DNA from: Verrucomicrobiaceae bacterium | GTDB taxonomy: Bacteria > Verrucomicrobiota > Verrucomicrobiia > Verrucomicrobiales > Verrucomicrobiaceae | Reading direction: 5' to 3' | Length of the DNA: 64,000 bases | Assembly (NCBI GenBank): GCA_016795465.1 | Contig: JAEUHK010000030.1 | Coordinates: 62,001 to 126,000 of the forward strand | Shown: positions 1 through 9,880 of the stretch, in pieces | How the letters are laid out: each line of letters starts with the position of its first letter | Position numbering within the stretch: position 1 is the first letter of the stretch | The notes under the pieces: generated by a model | The model's database searches: none | What the model was told of the DNA's origin: nothing | The model's input: the letters and a program-made list of their open reading frames with translations, nothing else | Program-made: the position numbers and the translations under genes

Positions 1-2141
1 CCCTGAAGCAGCAGCACCTCAGCTTTTTCGCACAGCGTGAGATTTCGCGTCTCGGCATCAAGTTGCTTCACGGCGAGGATTTGATCGAGAACCTTCAACG
101 CGGATGGCAGATCCGCCTGACGACGATACGCAAGCGCCTGCTGACGACGCGAGGCCAGGGCGAGCGGCCCGCCTTTCTTCGCGAGCGTGTCCCAGATCTC
201 CAGCGCACGCTCACGGCCTTCCGCACTCATCACCGACATGGCAGAGAGCGCGGCGAAGTAGAGTGCGGTATCCGCCTGCGGTGATTCGGCATGCTCCTTG
301 GCCACGATCTCAAAGCTCGTGCGGGCGCTGGCGAAGTCTTCGAGCTGAAAGTGAGCTCCGGCCTCCTTCATGCGCACCTCGGGCAGCAGCGGGCTTTTTG
401 GCCAGGTCTTCGCAAAGGCCTCGCAATCGGCGATGAGTCCTTTCGAGTCTCCGCTGATCTCCCGCATCCAGAGGCGCGTGAAATCCATGCGCTGCGCCAG
501 CTTTTCTTTCGTCGCGGAGGGCTCTGCGGGCAGGCGGATGTCATCGAGCTGCTTGCGTGCCTCATCGACACGCGGCGGCCTGCCCGCCAGCATGGTCTCC
601 GCCAGCGCGATGCGAGCCTCCGGCAGACGTGGATGCCACGGACGTGTCGTGATGAAGGTGCGCAGGCTCTCCTCCGCGTCGTCGGCATGCTTCGCGGCGG
701 ATTCGAGGGCTTTGTTGAGCTGCAAATCAGCCGCGGAATCACCGGTGGCATCCTGGCTGCCACCCGCGGCTTCCAATTGAGCAAGCAAGCCGAGGTAAAG
801 CACGAGATCGCCCCCTTTGAAGGCGGAGACGGCGGCATTAAAGAGTGAGCGCCGACGCTCCGAGAGCGTCGAGGCCACATTCGCCGCGGCTTGGAAAGAC
901 TCCTGCGCCGGGATGTAGTCTGTGCGGTTGAACTGAATGGCACCTGCGAGGAAATCGACCATCGTGCCACCTTGCTCGCCGCTGAACTGGGTGCGCCACA
1001 TTTCCACGAGCTGCATCACGCGGGCATCAGCTCCGAGACCGGAGTAAATCTCCATCGCCACCCGCAGCGCGGCGCTGAGGCGCGGGTGCTCCGGATGCAG
1101 CCGGATGAAGCCCTCGAGCATGCCCGCGGCCTCCAGCGGACGCTTTCCCGCCTGCAACCACCGCGCGATGAGAAGCTCCGCATGCCCGCGAAACTCCGAG
1201 GTGGCAGTCAGCAACAGAGCGGAAGGTTGCAGCACCTGCTGCGCCTGGCTCCCCTGCACTGCCCAGCGCAGCACCGCCTCCGGCATGTCACGTGGCTCCG
1301 GCAGCGCGGACCACGCGCGGTGCAGCATGTCAAAAGCCTGCGCCCACCATTCGCTCCGCACACTGGCATCGAGCATCTTCACAAGGTGCTCGACGGCCTT
1401 CTGCGGCTGGTTTTCACGCATCCAAACCTCTGCCAGCGAGACCGCTGCCGCGTCCCGCGCATGCGCTCCACCGCTGGAAAGCTTCAACACCGCCTCCAGC
1501 GCCGGCCGCGCTTCCGACAACCGTTCGGTGAACATCAGGCAACGAGCGCGAAGCAGCCCCGTCGTGGCATCCTCCGGCTCATGAATCGCATCGAGGCGCT
1601 GCAGGGCCGCGGCCGCTTTGCCGGTATTGAGTTCGATCTCGGCCAGCAGCAGCGTGGCATGCCGGCGCAGCCCTGCGTCTGCCTCGGTGAGCAACGCCTC
1701 AACCTCCTCCTGCGCTGCCTCGTGCTCGCCGAGCGAGAACAAGATCTGTCCCAGCAGCAGCCGGGCACGCGGTCGGAGCGCCGTGGAGCCGCTGGTGAGC
1801 TCTTCACGCGCCTCTGCCTGGCGGCGCTCCAGCACGAGCGCCTGTGCCCGCCAAAAGCTCTCCTCTTCCAGTTCATGTGCATCAGCTAACGCGAGCACCT
1901 CAGCGGCCTTTCCCGTGCGGATCCAGGCCTCCGCGGCAAAGGTGGCCAGCGTCTTCACTTCGGACTTCGTCCACTGCTTGTCTTGCAACAGCCTGACCGC
2001 CTTCACCGCCGCCACCTCGGGCAGACCGTCCGCCAGCGCCTGTCGTGCCCGCGTAAAGGCCTCCGAATCCTCCAGCCCCGCGGCAAGCAACGCGGCAGGC
2101 AGGCATCCGATGACGGCAAGAATCTGAAAACAACAACGCAT
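1..2141 (-). CDS. TPR-repeat exported protein, 3' end outside window
   Basis: An uninterrupted minus-strand frame starts with ATG at 2141 and runs 713 codons to the left edge, so the C-terminus is missing. Residues 1-20 are hydrophobic and look like a signal peptide ending in Ala-rich sequence. The rest is a long chain of Ala/Leu/Glu-rich amphipathic helices with a period of roughly 35 residues (for example LLGQILFSLGEHEAA and FNAAVSAFKGGD), which is the pattern of tetratricopeptide repeats. TPR proteins act as protein-protein scaffolds; the partner cannot be named from sequence. An outer-membrane or periplasmic role like that of YbgF/BamD-type TPR proteins is inference. No partner gene is visible upstream; the next gene (minus strand, 2206-2724) ends 64 bp before it and could be co-transcribed. 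Confidence 0.8.
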   Translation of the reverse strand, partial: MRCCFQILAVIGCLPAALLAAGLEDSEAFTRARQALADGLPEVAAVKAVRLLQDKQWTKSEVKTLATFAAEAWIRTGKAAEVLALADAHELEEESFWRAQALVLERRQAEAREELTSGSTALRPRARLLLGQILFSLGEHEAAQEEVEALLTEADAGLRRHATLLLAEIELNTGKAAAALQRLDAIHEPEDATTGLLRARCLMFTERLSEARPALEAVLKLSSGGAHARDAAAVSLAEVWMRENQPQKAVEHLVKMLDASVRSEWWAQAFDMLHRAWSALPEPRDMPEAVLRWAVQGSQAQQVLQPSALLLTATSEFRGHAELLIARWLQAGKRPLEAAGMLEGFIRLHPEHPRLSAALRVAMEIYSGLGADARVMQLVEMWRTQFSGEQGGTMVDFLAGAIQFNRTDYIPAQESFQAAANVASTLSERRRSLFNAAVSAFKGGDLVLYLGLLAQLEAAGGSQDATGDSAADLQLNKALESAAKHADDAEESLRTFITTRPWHPRLPEARIALAETMLAGRPPRVDEARKQLDDIRLPAEPSATKEKLAQRMDFTRLWMREISGDSKGLIADCEAFAKTWPKSPLLPEVRMKEAGAHFQLEDFASARTSFEIVAKEHAESPQADTALYFAALSAMSVMSAEGRERALEIWDTLAKKGGPLALASRRQQALAYRRQADLPSALKVLDQILAVKQLDAETRNLTLCEKAEVLLLQ

Positions 2142-2205
2142 GAGCCCCAAGTCTAGGCCACCGCCGTGCGATGCGCCAGCCTGCGACGTGAAAAAACAGG
2201 GCGAT

Positions 2206-2724
2206 TCACACGCCCCTCGAAGCCGCCATGGCTCCCGCGGCGACCAGGCCGACGACGACGAGCAGGTAGATGATCATCATGACAATCACCACGATGCCGG
2301 TGAACTTCCAAAAACGGCGTTGCTCATGCAGCGCGGTGTTCAGATCGGCAAGGCTGAGGCTGTTCTTGAGCTTGCCAATGCGGCTGCCATAGGACCAGAG
2401 CTTGAGCGCCGGATAGACATAGAACAGCGCAAACAGGAGATACAGGCCACCCATCGCGAGCACGACCATTTTGTTGCCCATGGGGCTGCTTGGCTGGGTC
2501 TTAGCGATGGCATCAGCCATGAACGAACCGGCAGCCATCATTCCCACCCCCGCCAGCACCATGAAGCCCACACCGATCCACAACAGTATGGACATGAACT
2601 GCACCCAGCCCTTCGTCCCGGCCAGCGGGGCGATGGTTTCGGCGGCGACGCTGCCTTCCATGCTGAGGGGGTTGGAGCCGTAAGGGTGGGCGGAGGGCGT
2701 GGCGTAAGGATTGGTAGGTTCCAT
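2206..2724 (-). CDS. Small integral membrane protein, DUF5362-like
   Basis: This 172-residue protein begins with a soluble Pro/Ser/Gly-rich segment (MEPTNPYATPSAHPYG) and then has three predicted membrane segments at about residues 41-63, 84-106 and 141-166. The NPYA-type start followed by a Trp-led first helix resembles the uncharacterised DUF5362 membrane family, but that is recognition by eye only. The segment from 107 to 140 is a basic and amphipathic loop. It is transcribed away from the RDD operon, with a 95-bp divergent spacer. No function is proposed. Confidence 0.7.
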   Translation of the reverse strand: MEPTNPYATPSAHPYGSNPLSMEGSVAAETIAPLAGTKGWVQFMSILLWIGVGFMVLAGVGMMAAGSFMADAIAKTQPSSPMGNKMVVLAMGGLYLLFALFYVYPALKLWSYGSRIGKLKNSLSLADLNTALHEQRRFWKFTGIVVIVMMIIYLLVVVGLVAAGAMAASRGV

Positions 2725-2819
2725 GAGGGGTGCGGGTAAAACGTCGCCATGAGGCTAGCGGAACAAATGAAGTCTTGTCAAAACTTTCCGCCCCCGCTTG
2801 AGTACACTTCTGAAAAAAC

Positions 2820-3566
2820 ATGGCGGCGGCACGTCTGGACACTCTTCAACCTGTGGAACTCGCGGACGGCGTCGAGATCCAGCTCCGTGTGGCCGGCCCG
2901 GCGGTGCGCAGCACGGCGTGGTTGCTGGACTTGCTGGTCTTTCTCGTGGCGCTGTTGGTGATCGAAATCGGCCTCAGCATGACCATCGCGCATGTGATCG
3001 GCGGCGAGATGACGGAGGGTCTGATGATGCTGGTGATGTTTGTGATGAACTGGTTCTACAACGTGGTCTTTGAGGCCAGTTCGCGGGGCTGCACGCCGGG
3101 GCAAAAGTGGATGAAGCTGCGTGTCGTGAGCGTGACCGGCGGTCCGGTGACGGTTTCGCAGGCCATCCTGCGGAATTTCCTGCGTGTGATCGACTTCATG
3201 CCCTTTCTCTACCTCACCGGCTTTTTGAGCTGCCTCTTCACGAAGCGCTTCCAACGCCTCGGCGACCTCGTGGCGGGCACGGTGATGGTCTATACCGATC
3301 CACCGCCCGTGACGCTGCCAAAGACGACCGTGAATGCTGAGCGCCGGGCTCCGCCGAGACCTTTGAACCGTGAGGAGCAGGCGGCCTTGCAACAATTCCT
3401 CGAACGAGCCCCGAACTGGTCCGACGAGCGCCGTTTGGAGCTCTCCGGCATCCTGCAGCCGCTCACCGAAGCCGTCGGCATGGAGGGTCTGCGCCGCCTC
3501 GTGGGCATGGCGATGTGGATTCAAGAGCCGGAAGCCCCGAAACCGTCACCCCCGCCCTTTCGCTGA
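2820..3566 (+). CDS. RDD family membrane protein
   Basis: The 248-residue protein has the RDD-family layout. An Arg at residue 30 and an Asp at 37 open the first membrane helix (about 35-58), a second helix lies at about 66-85, and a TPGQKWMKLRVV segment follows at about 92-103. A third hydrophobic stretch lies at about 122-140, and RLGDLVAGTVMV closes the domain at about 146-157. The last 90 residues are soluble and proline-rich. It is the first gene of a six-gene operon and ends 3 bp before the SpoIIM-like gene. The same RDD-SpoIIM-DUF4129-DUF4350-MoxR-DUF58 order is known from many bacteria, where its function is unresolved. RDD proteins have been linked to ion transport in some species; here that is only a possibility. 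Confidence 0.85.
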   Translation: MAAARLDTLQPVELADGVEIQLRVAGPAVRSTAWLLDLLVFLVALLVIEIGLSMTIAHVIGGEMTEGLMMLVMFVMNWFYNVVFEASSRGCTPGQKWMKLRVVSVTGGPVTVSQAILRNFLRVIDFMPFLYLTGFLSCLFTKRFQRLGDLVAGTVMVYTDPPPVTLPKTTVNAERRAPPRPLNREEQAALQQFLERAPNWSDERRLELSGILQPLTEAVGMEGLRRLVGMAMWIQEPEAPKPSPPPFR

Positions 3567-3569
3567 GTC

Positions 3570-4541
3570 ATGACGCCCGCTCAATTCGAGAAACAAATCG
3601 AGCCGCGCTGGCAAAAGCTGGAGCGCCTCATGAATGACGCCGAGTCCTCGAACCCGAAGGCGGATGTCGTGGAGCTTCCTGCCACCTTCCGTCAAGTGTG
3701 CCATGACCTCAGCGTCGCGCAGCATCGCATGAGCCCGCAGCGTCTCACGCAGAAGCTGAACGATCTCGCCATCCGCGGCTACCGCATCCTGGAGCGACGC
3801 ACCGCAGGCGGGGTGGAGGCTTTCCTGAACATGATGCTCGTCACCTTCCCGCAACTGGTGCGGAAGGAATGGCGGCTGTTCTGGTGGTGCAGCGCCATCT
3901 TTTATGTGCCGCTCACCGTGCTCATCACGATCACGCCGCACTACCCCGAGTGGTCGATGGCGCTGCTCGGTGCCGATGGCATGGCACAGGCGGAGGAGAT
4001 GTATGGCCACGGCTCCGATCTGGTGGAGACGCTGCGCGGGAAGTTTGGCTCGGACTTCGCGATGTTCTGCTTCTACATCTGGAACAACGTGGGCATCGAC
4101 TTCAAAACCTTCGCCGGTGGTCTCGCGGGCGGTGTGGGCTCACTCTTCGTGTTGTTGTTCAATGGACTGCACATCGGCGCCCTCGCCGGTTACATCCGCT
4201 ATGCCGGTGATCCTGAAAGCCTGCTGCTGTGGGTGAGCGGTCACTCGGCGCTGGAACTCACCGGCATGGTCATCTCCGCGATGGCTGGTTTTCGGCTTGG
4301 CCTGACTGCTTTAAAGCCAGGACGCATGCTGCGAAAGGATGCGCTGGTGCTCGCCGGTCGTCAGGCGCTGCCGCTGATGCTCGGTGCGGCGATGATGACC
4401 TCCTTCGCCGCGGTGATTGAGGGCTTCTGGTCGCCGAAGCAGTTCGCTCCGGTCATCAAATACAGCTTCGGCATCGTGCAGTGGCTGCTGGTGGCGTCAT
4501 TTTTGATCTTCTCAGGCCGGAGGAGGACGCATGCGGCTTGA
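3570..4541 (+). CDS. SpoIIM/DUF95-type membrane protein
   Basis: This 323-residue protein has a soluble helical N-terminus (about 1-95) followed by about five membrane segments near 102-120, 163-208, 215-240, 262-283 and 300-316. The HSALELTGMVISAMAG stretch around residues 225-240 is the characteristic signature of the stage II sporulation protein M family. The name comes from Bacillus, where SpoIIM works with SpoIID and SpoIIP in septal peptidoglycan hydrolysis; nothing here suggests sporulation. Its stop lies 11 bp inside the next gene, so translation is probably coupled. In this gene order it is taken to be a membrane partner of the MoxR/DUF58 module. Confidence 0.85.
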   Translation: MTPAQFEKQIEPRWQKLERLMNDAESSNPKADVVELPATFRQVCHDLSVAQHRMSPQRLTQKLNDLAIRGYRILERRTAGGVEAFLNMMLVTFPQLVRKEWRLFWWCSAIFYVPLTVLITITPHYPEWSMALLGADGMAQAEEMYGHGSDLVETLRGKFGSDFAMFCFYIWNNVGIDFKTFAGGLAGGVGSLFVLLFNGLHIGALAGYIRYAGDPESLLLWVSGHSALELTGMVISAMAGFRLGLTALKPGRMLRKDALVLAGRQALPLMLGAAMMTSFAAVIEGFWSPKQFAPVIKYSFGIVQWLLVASFLIFSGRRRTHAA

Positions 4542-5952
4542 GGATGTCACCATCGCGCTGCGTCCACGGCTTCCTTGGGAGGCGGTGGATCTCGGCTGCG
4601 CCATGGTGCGGCGTGATTTTGGCCGTGTGCTGGCGTTGTGGTGCATCACGGTGTTTCCTGTTTGGGCTCTGATCATCGCCCTGATGCCGAATGATCCCAC
4701 CTGGGCATCGATGATCATCTGGTGGCTGAAGCCGCTCTACGACCGCGTGCCGCTCTACCACCTCAGCCGACGTGCTTTCGGCGTCGAGCCAAAGCTGGGT
4801 GAAACGCTCAAACAGTGGCCAAAGCTGTGGTTCGCCAACTTTTTGCCCGCGCTGCTGTGGCGTCGCCTGTCCTTCATTCGCAGCTTTGCCATGCCAGCGC
4901 AAATGCTCGAAGGCCTGCGAGGCTCTGCGGTGCGGAAACGCGTCAAAACGCTTGCCGTCGATGGTGGCGGCAGCGGCATGATGGTGACCTATGCGTTCCT
5001 AAAACTGGAGATCGTGCTGCTCTTCGGCCTGCTCTTCACCACCTACGGCTTTCTGCCGGAATCATGGGAGCCGGACTGGAGTGCTCTTCTCGAAGCGCCC
5101 GATGCCATCGGCCTCGACCGCACGCCCTTCGTCTGGTGGTATGTGAGCTGCTACATGCTCGCGATGACCGTCGTGGAGCCGTTTTACGTCGGCGCTGGCT
5201 TTGGACTGTATCTGAACTGCCGCACGCGCATCGAAGGCTGGGACGTCGAACTCGCCTTCCGCAAGCTCGCTGCACGCCTCGCATCGCCCGTGATGGCGCT
5301 GCTGACCATTGGCTTCCTTTTCACCAGCACCGTCATGGCGGAGGATGTGGGCAAAGTGACCGAGGAAGTGCTGAAGAGCCCCGATTTCGAGGTTCACAAG
5401 GTGAAGACCTGGGAATTCGTGCCGGACAAGATCAGCCTCGGCGATGCTCCCAAAGGCGATTTCAGCTTCATCGCCGCCATCGGCCAGGTGCTCTTTTGGG
5501 CCGTCATCATCGCCGCAGTGGTCGCGTTGGTTGTTTATCTCGTGAAGAACCTCCAGGTCTTCGCCTTCCGGCCGAAAGACGAGATTCAATACGAAGCGCC
5601 GAAGGTCGTCATGGGCATGCAGATCACGCGTGAAAGCCTGCCCGATGACATCCTCGCCGCCGCGATGGCCGCGTGGGATGCCGGAAACGCCCGCGAAGCC
5701 CTCAGCCTGCTCTATCGCGGCTCGCTTTCATGGCTCGTCACCCAGCGCCGCGTGCCCATTCGTGATAGCGACACCGAGGAAGACTGCCTCAGCCATGTCG
5801 CCCAACATGCGCCGCAGCCTGAAGCGACCTTCTTCCATCAACTCACCGGTGCCTGGGTGCAGACCGCCTACGCCACCCTTCCCGTCACTCGCGATGAAGT
5901 GATGCACCTCTGCGCCCGCTGGCCCTTCGCGGGGAAAGGAGGCGCGGCATGA
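4531..5952 (+). CDS. DUF4129-domain membrane protein
   Basis: The 473-residue protein has about five hydrophobic segments (near 28-50, 150-170, 195-217, 250-272 and 313-338) and a soluble C-terminal domain at about 370-470. In that domain DILAAAMAAWDAGNAREALS, a YRGSLSWL run and a TEEDCLSHV run match the DUF4129 pattern. DUF4129 proteins occur almost only beside MoxR and DUF58 genes and some resemble transglutaminase-associated tails. The start overlaps the SpoIIM gene by 11 bp, and the stop overlaps the DUF4350 start as ATGA. These overlaps fix it as a member of a translationally coupled operon. The biochemical role is unknown. Confidence 0.85.
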   Translation: MRLEDVTIALRPRLPWEAVDLGCAMVRRDFGRVLALWCITVFPVWALIIALMPNDPTWASMIIWWLKPLYDRVPLYHLSRRAFGVEPKLGETLKQWPKLWFANFLPALLWRRLSFIRSFAMPAQMLEGLRGSAVRKRVKTLAVDGGGSGMMVTYAFLKLEIVLLFGLLFTTYGFLPESWEPDWSALLEAPDAIGLDRTPFVWWYVSCYMLAMTVVEPFYVGAGFGLYLNCRTRIEGWDVELAFRKLAARLASPVMALLTIGFLFTSTVMAEDVGKVTEEVLKSPDFEVHKVKTWEFVPDKISLGDAPKGDFSFIAAIGQVLFWAVIIAAVVALVVYLVKNLQVFAFRPKDEIQYEAPKVVMGMQITRESLPDDILAAAMAAWDAGNAREALSLLYRGSLSWLVTQRRVPIRDSDTEEDCLSHVAQHAPQPEATFFHQLTGAWVQTAYATLPVTRDEVMHLCARWPFAGKGGAA

Positions 5953-7340
5953 GCACGGCGAAGCCAATCCAAGTGATGCGGGCACTCCTGCCCGCAGTTC
6001 TTCGCCGCCTGGCCCTCGGCTCGTTACTTGTCCTCCTCTGCTCCTGCGAAGGCCATTGGGAAGAAGTCGAAAAGGTCACTGGCTACCGCGGCAAGGCCCG
6101 CGTGAATCCCTTCCTCGCCGCGGAGCGTGTGCTCGACGAGCTCGGGCACGACGCGGAGCGGAAATTGTATCTCTCGAAGATGCCGGACTACGACGCCGTG
6201 ATGTTCCTCTCGGCCGAAGGCGGGCTTTCGGAAGGTCGCACGAAGCAGGTGCTCGACTGGGTCGAGGGCGGCGGGCATCTCATTTACTGCCTCGGCGGCA
6301 CTCGCAGCTACAACGACCACGCCACCGGCCTCGAACTCGGCATGCGGGTGCTCAACGAGGTCCTCGTCGAGGAAGGCGATCCCCTGCTCCGCGACCTCGG
6401 CATCAAAATGGAGAAGTGGGACCCCAAAAACATTCAGCAGGCGCTCAAAAAGATCGGAAAGCACTTCGAGGTCGACAAAGACTCCAAAGACAAAAAGGAC
6501 GACCAAGACGCCAAAACGCCTTCCAAGGCCGAGGAAGAGCTCAAGAAGCTCTCCGTCGATGGCAAAGAGGTCAGCGAAACGATGAAGAAGGTCGGCAGCC
6601 TCATCGAGCAGGTCGTGGACGACCAGATGGCGGAGTTCAACCTGCGCTGGCGAGGCCAGCACTATCATTTGAAGCTCGCGGGCTTCCTTTCGATGGAACT
6701 CGACCGCAAGCTCACACGCGATGAATTCGTCGTCGGCACCACCAAAGCCGCCGCGGCGCTGCATCTCATCCGCGGTGCAGGCCGCATCACCGTGCTCACG
6801 CATGCGCGGCCTTTCCGCAATCGCTGGCTCGGCGAGCACGACCACGCCCGCTGGCTCTCCGCCCTCGTCGGCGAGGACGACGTGCATCAGGTGCATTTCG
6901 TCGCCGCGGCCACGGCGAGCTTTTGGTCGCTGCTCTGGGATCACGGCTGGATGGCCATCCTCACGCTCGCTGCCTGCATCGCCTTCTGGTTGTGGCGACA
7001 CATGCCCCGCTTCGGCCCCCTCGAAAAAGTCGAGCTCGGCGAGACGCGACATTTTGCCAGCCACATCGCCGCGCTCGGCCAGTTCTTCTGGCGCATGCGC
7101 CGTCCCGATGTCCTCGTTCACGCCGCCCGCGAGGCCGTTTGGGAAAAACTGCGCCAGCATCACAGCGGCCTCGAAGTCCACACCCGCCAGCTCAGCGACA
7201 CACTCGCATCGAGCATCGCCGAACGCTGCGAAATCCCCCTCCAACGCGTCCAGGACGCCTTCCACATGCCCGCCCCGCATCAGGCCCACAACTTCATCCC
7301 CCTCATGCGTGATCTTCAAACCATGCGCATGAAGCTCTAA
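5949..7340 (+). CDS. DUF4350 lipoprotein of the MoxR operon
   Basis: The 463-residue product has a lipoprotein-like N-terminus: basic residues, a hydrophobic core and LLVLLCSC at about 26-33, with Cys33 the likely lipidated residue. Residues about 40-300 form the DUF4350 region, with a motif-like LDWVEGGGHLIY and a charged Lys/Asp-rich insertion at about 175-200. One membrane segment lies at about 330-347, followed by a helical tail. DUF4350 proteins are regular partners of MoxR, DUF58 and DUF4129. A 25-bp palindromic dispersed repeat (5972-5996) encodes part of the signal peptide. A start at the ATG at 5977 inside that repeat is also possible, giving a shorter signal peptide. Confidence 0.82.
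   Translation: MSTAKPIQVMRALLPAVLRRLALGSLLVLLCSCEGHWEEVEKVTGYRGKARVNPFLAAERVLDELGHDAERKLYLSKMPDYDAVMFLSAEGGLSEGRTKQVLDWVEGGGHLIYCLGGTRSYNDHATGLELGMRVLNEVLVEEGDPLLRDLGIKMEKWDPKNIQQALKKIGKHFEVDKDSKDKKDDQDAKTPSKAEEELKKLSVDGKEVSETMKKVGSLIEQVVDDQMAEFNLRWRGQHYHLKLAGFLSMELDRKLTRDEFVVGTTKAAAALHLIRGAGRITVLTHARPFRNRWLGEHDHARWLSALVGEDDVHQVHFVAAATASFWSLLWDHGWMAILTLAACIAFWLWRHMPRFGPLEKVELGETRHFASHIAALGQFFWRMRRPDVLVHAAREAVWEKLRQHHSGLEVHTRQLSDTLASSIAERCEIPLQRVQDAFHMPAPHQAHNFIPLMRDLQTMRMKL
5972..5996 (+). repeat. 25-bp palindromic dispersed repeat, copy 1 (inside CDS)
   Basis: The core GCGGGCACTCCTGCCCGC at 5978-5995 is a perfect 7-bp stem around a CTCC loop. The full 25 bp, including seven flanking bases, recurs exactly in reverse complement at 41143-41167 in an unrelated gene. 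Here it is read as VMRALLPA within a signal peptide. Confidence 0.85.
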
Positions 7341-7377
7341 GCCCTCCCTTTCTCCAACACTCCATCACTCCACTCCG

Positions 7378-8487
<1,110 letters not shown>

Positions 8488-8507
8488 ACGACATTCGTCA
8501 TTTCCCG

Positions 8508-9812
8508 ATGCGCCCCACTTCCACGCTTCTCAAACTCCTCACCCTGCTGCTCGGCCTCGCCTTGGCCGCGTGCGTGTGGGGCCAGTTTGTGCTGCTGTGG
8601 CAGATCGCGGTCGCTGCGTTGGTGCTCGTGATGGCACTCGATGCCTTCTCGTTGCCGAAAAAGAAGCATCTGAAGGCCGAGCGATCTCTTCCAGGTCGTT
8701 TCGCTCTCGGCGTGCCTTCGCAGGTCACACTCACCGTTTCCCACGGATTGCGTCGCAAGCTCACGCTGCTGGTCTTTGATGGCATCCCCACCGCTGCCAC
8801 GGCTCCGGGCCTGCCGCACACGCTCGTCATTCCGCCCGGCCAGTTCTCCGCGATGACTTACGAGGCCATCTTCACCGAACGCGGCCAGCATACCTTCACG
8901 CCCGCGCATGCGCTGGCCTCGTCGATGCTCGGCCTTTGGCAGCGTCTTTACCTCATCGGCACGGCACAGCAGACGCGTGCCTATCCGAACTACGAGCCCG
9001 TCGTGCGCTTTGCCTTGCTCGCGATGGCCAATCGTGTCGAGCAGATGGGCATCATCCGCCGTCGCCGCATCGGTGCCTCGCTCGATTTCCATCAACTGCG
9101 CGATTACCAAGACGGTGATGTCCTTTCCAAAGTGGACTGGAAGGCCACCAGCCGCCGCCTCAGCCTCATCAGCCGCGACTTCGACGAGGTGCGCAATCAG
9201 ACCGTGCTGCTCGTGCCCGATTGCGGCCGCCGCATGCGGGCGCTCGATGGATCGCTCAGCCAGTTCGATCATTGTCTCAATGCCATGCTGCTCATCTCCT
9301 TCATCGCGCTGCGGCAGGGCGATGAGATCGGTGTGTGCGGCTTTGGCGGCACGCGGAAGTGGCTGCCGCCCGTCAAAGGCTCGCACAGCATGCCGAAGCT
9401 GCTCAATCACCTCTACGACTACGAGGCCACCAGCGAGCCGAGCGACTTCATCGAGGCCGCGGAGCAGGTCATGGCCCGCCAGAAGCGACGCGCCCTCGTC
9501 ATCCTGCTCACCAATCTGCGCAGCGAGGACAGCAGCAGCCTCGCCACCGCCGTGCATCTCATGCAAAAGCGTCATCTGGTGCTCGTGGCCACGCTGCGTG
9601 AAGCCGAGCTGGAGGCCCACGCCTCCGTGCCCGTGCAAAACTTGGCCGAAGCCCTCGAATTCGGCGCCATGACGAACTACTTCACCGAGCGCCGCCTCCT
9701 CCTCGAAAGCCTCCGCGCCAACCGCGTGCTCACCGTGGACGAACCCGCACAGATGCTCCCCGTGGCGCTGGCCAACCGCTATCTCGACGTGAAAGCCGCC
9801 GGGACACTTTGA
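8508..9812 (+). CDS. DUF58 protein, first MoxR cluster
   Basis: The 434-residue protein has two N-terminal membrane helices (about 7-28 and 31-45) and a beta-rich middle. The DUF58 signature around residues 195-225 includes LRDYQDGDVLSKVDWKATSR. The VWA-like domain that follows starts VLLVPDCGRRM, where a MIDAS-type DxSxS would be expected but Ser is replaced, so metal binding through this motif is doubtful. DUF58 proteins are membrane-anchored partners of MoxR ATPases. This gene closes the six-gene operon, and no terminator-like hairpin with a T-tract is visible in the 68 bp before the metal importer. Confidence 0.9.
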   Translation: MRPTSTLLKLLTLLLGLALAACVWGQFVLLWQIAVAALVLVMALDAFSLPKKKHLKAERSLPGRFALGVPSQVTLTVSHGLRRKLTLLVFDGIPTAATAPGLPHTLVIPPGQFSAMTYEAIFTERGQHTFTPAHALASSMLGLWQRLYLIGTAQQTRAYPNYEPVVRFALLAMANRVEQMGIIRRRRIGASLDFHQLRDYQDGDVLSKVDWKATSRRLSLISRDFDEVRNQTVLLVPDCGRRMRALDGSLSQFDHCLNAMLLISFIALRQGDEIGVCGFGGTRKWLPPVKGSHSMPKLLNHLYDYEATSEPSDFIEAAEQVMARQKRRALVILLTNLRSEDSSSLATAVHLMQKRHLVLVATLREAELEAHASVPVQNLAEALEFGAMTNYFTERRLLLESLRANRVLTVDEPAQMLPVALANRYLDVKAAGTL

Positions 9813-9880
9813 GGTGCCGCAGGCCGATTGAAGGCCAAGATCGGCGTTGTGGTGGCGTTTGGTAAGTGCTACTTGATTGC

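Noticed and set aside
2725..2819. A sigma-70 promoter (TTGTCA ... TACACT) before the RDD gene
   Set aside because: The spacer would be 22 bp, too long for a standard promoter; no better pair is visible.
3570..4541. SpoIIM as evidence of sporulation
   Set aside because: SpoIIM/DUF95 proteins are widespread in non-sporulating bacteria within MoxR/DUF58 clusters, and no other sporulation gene is present.
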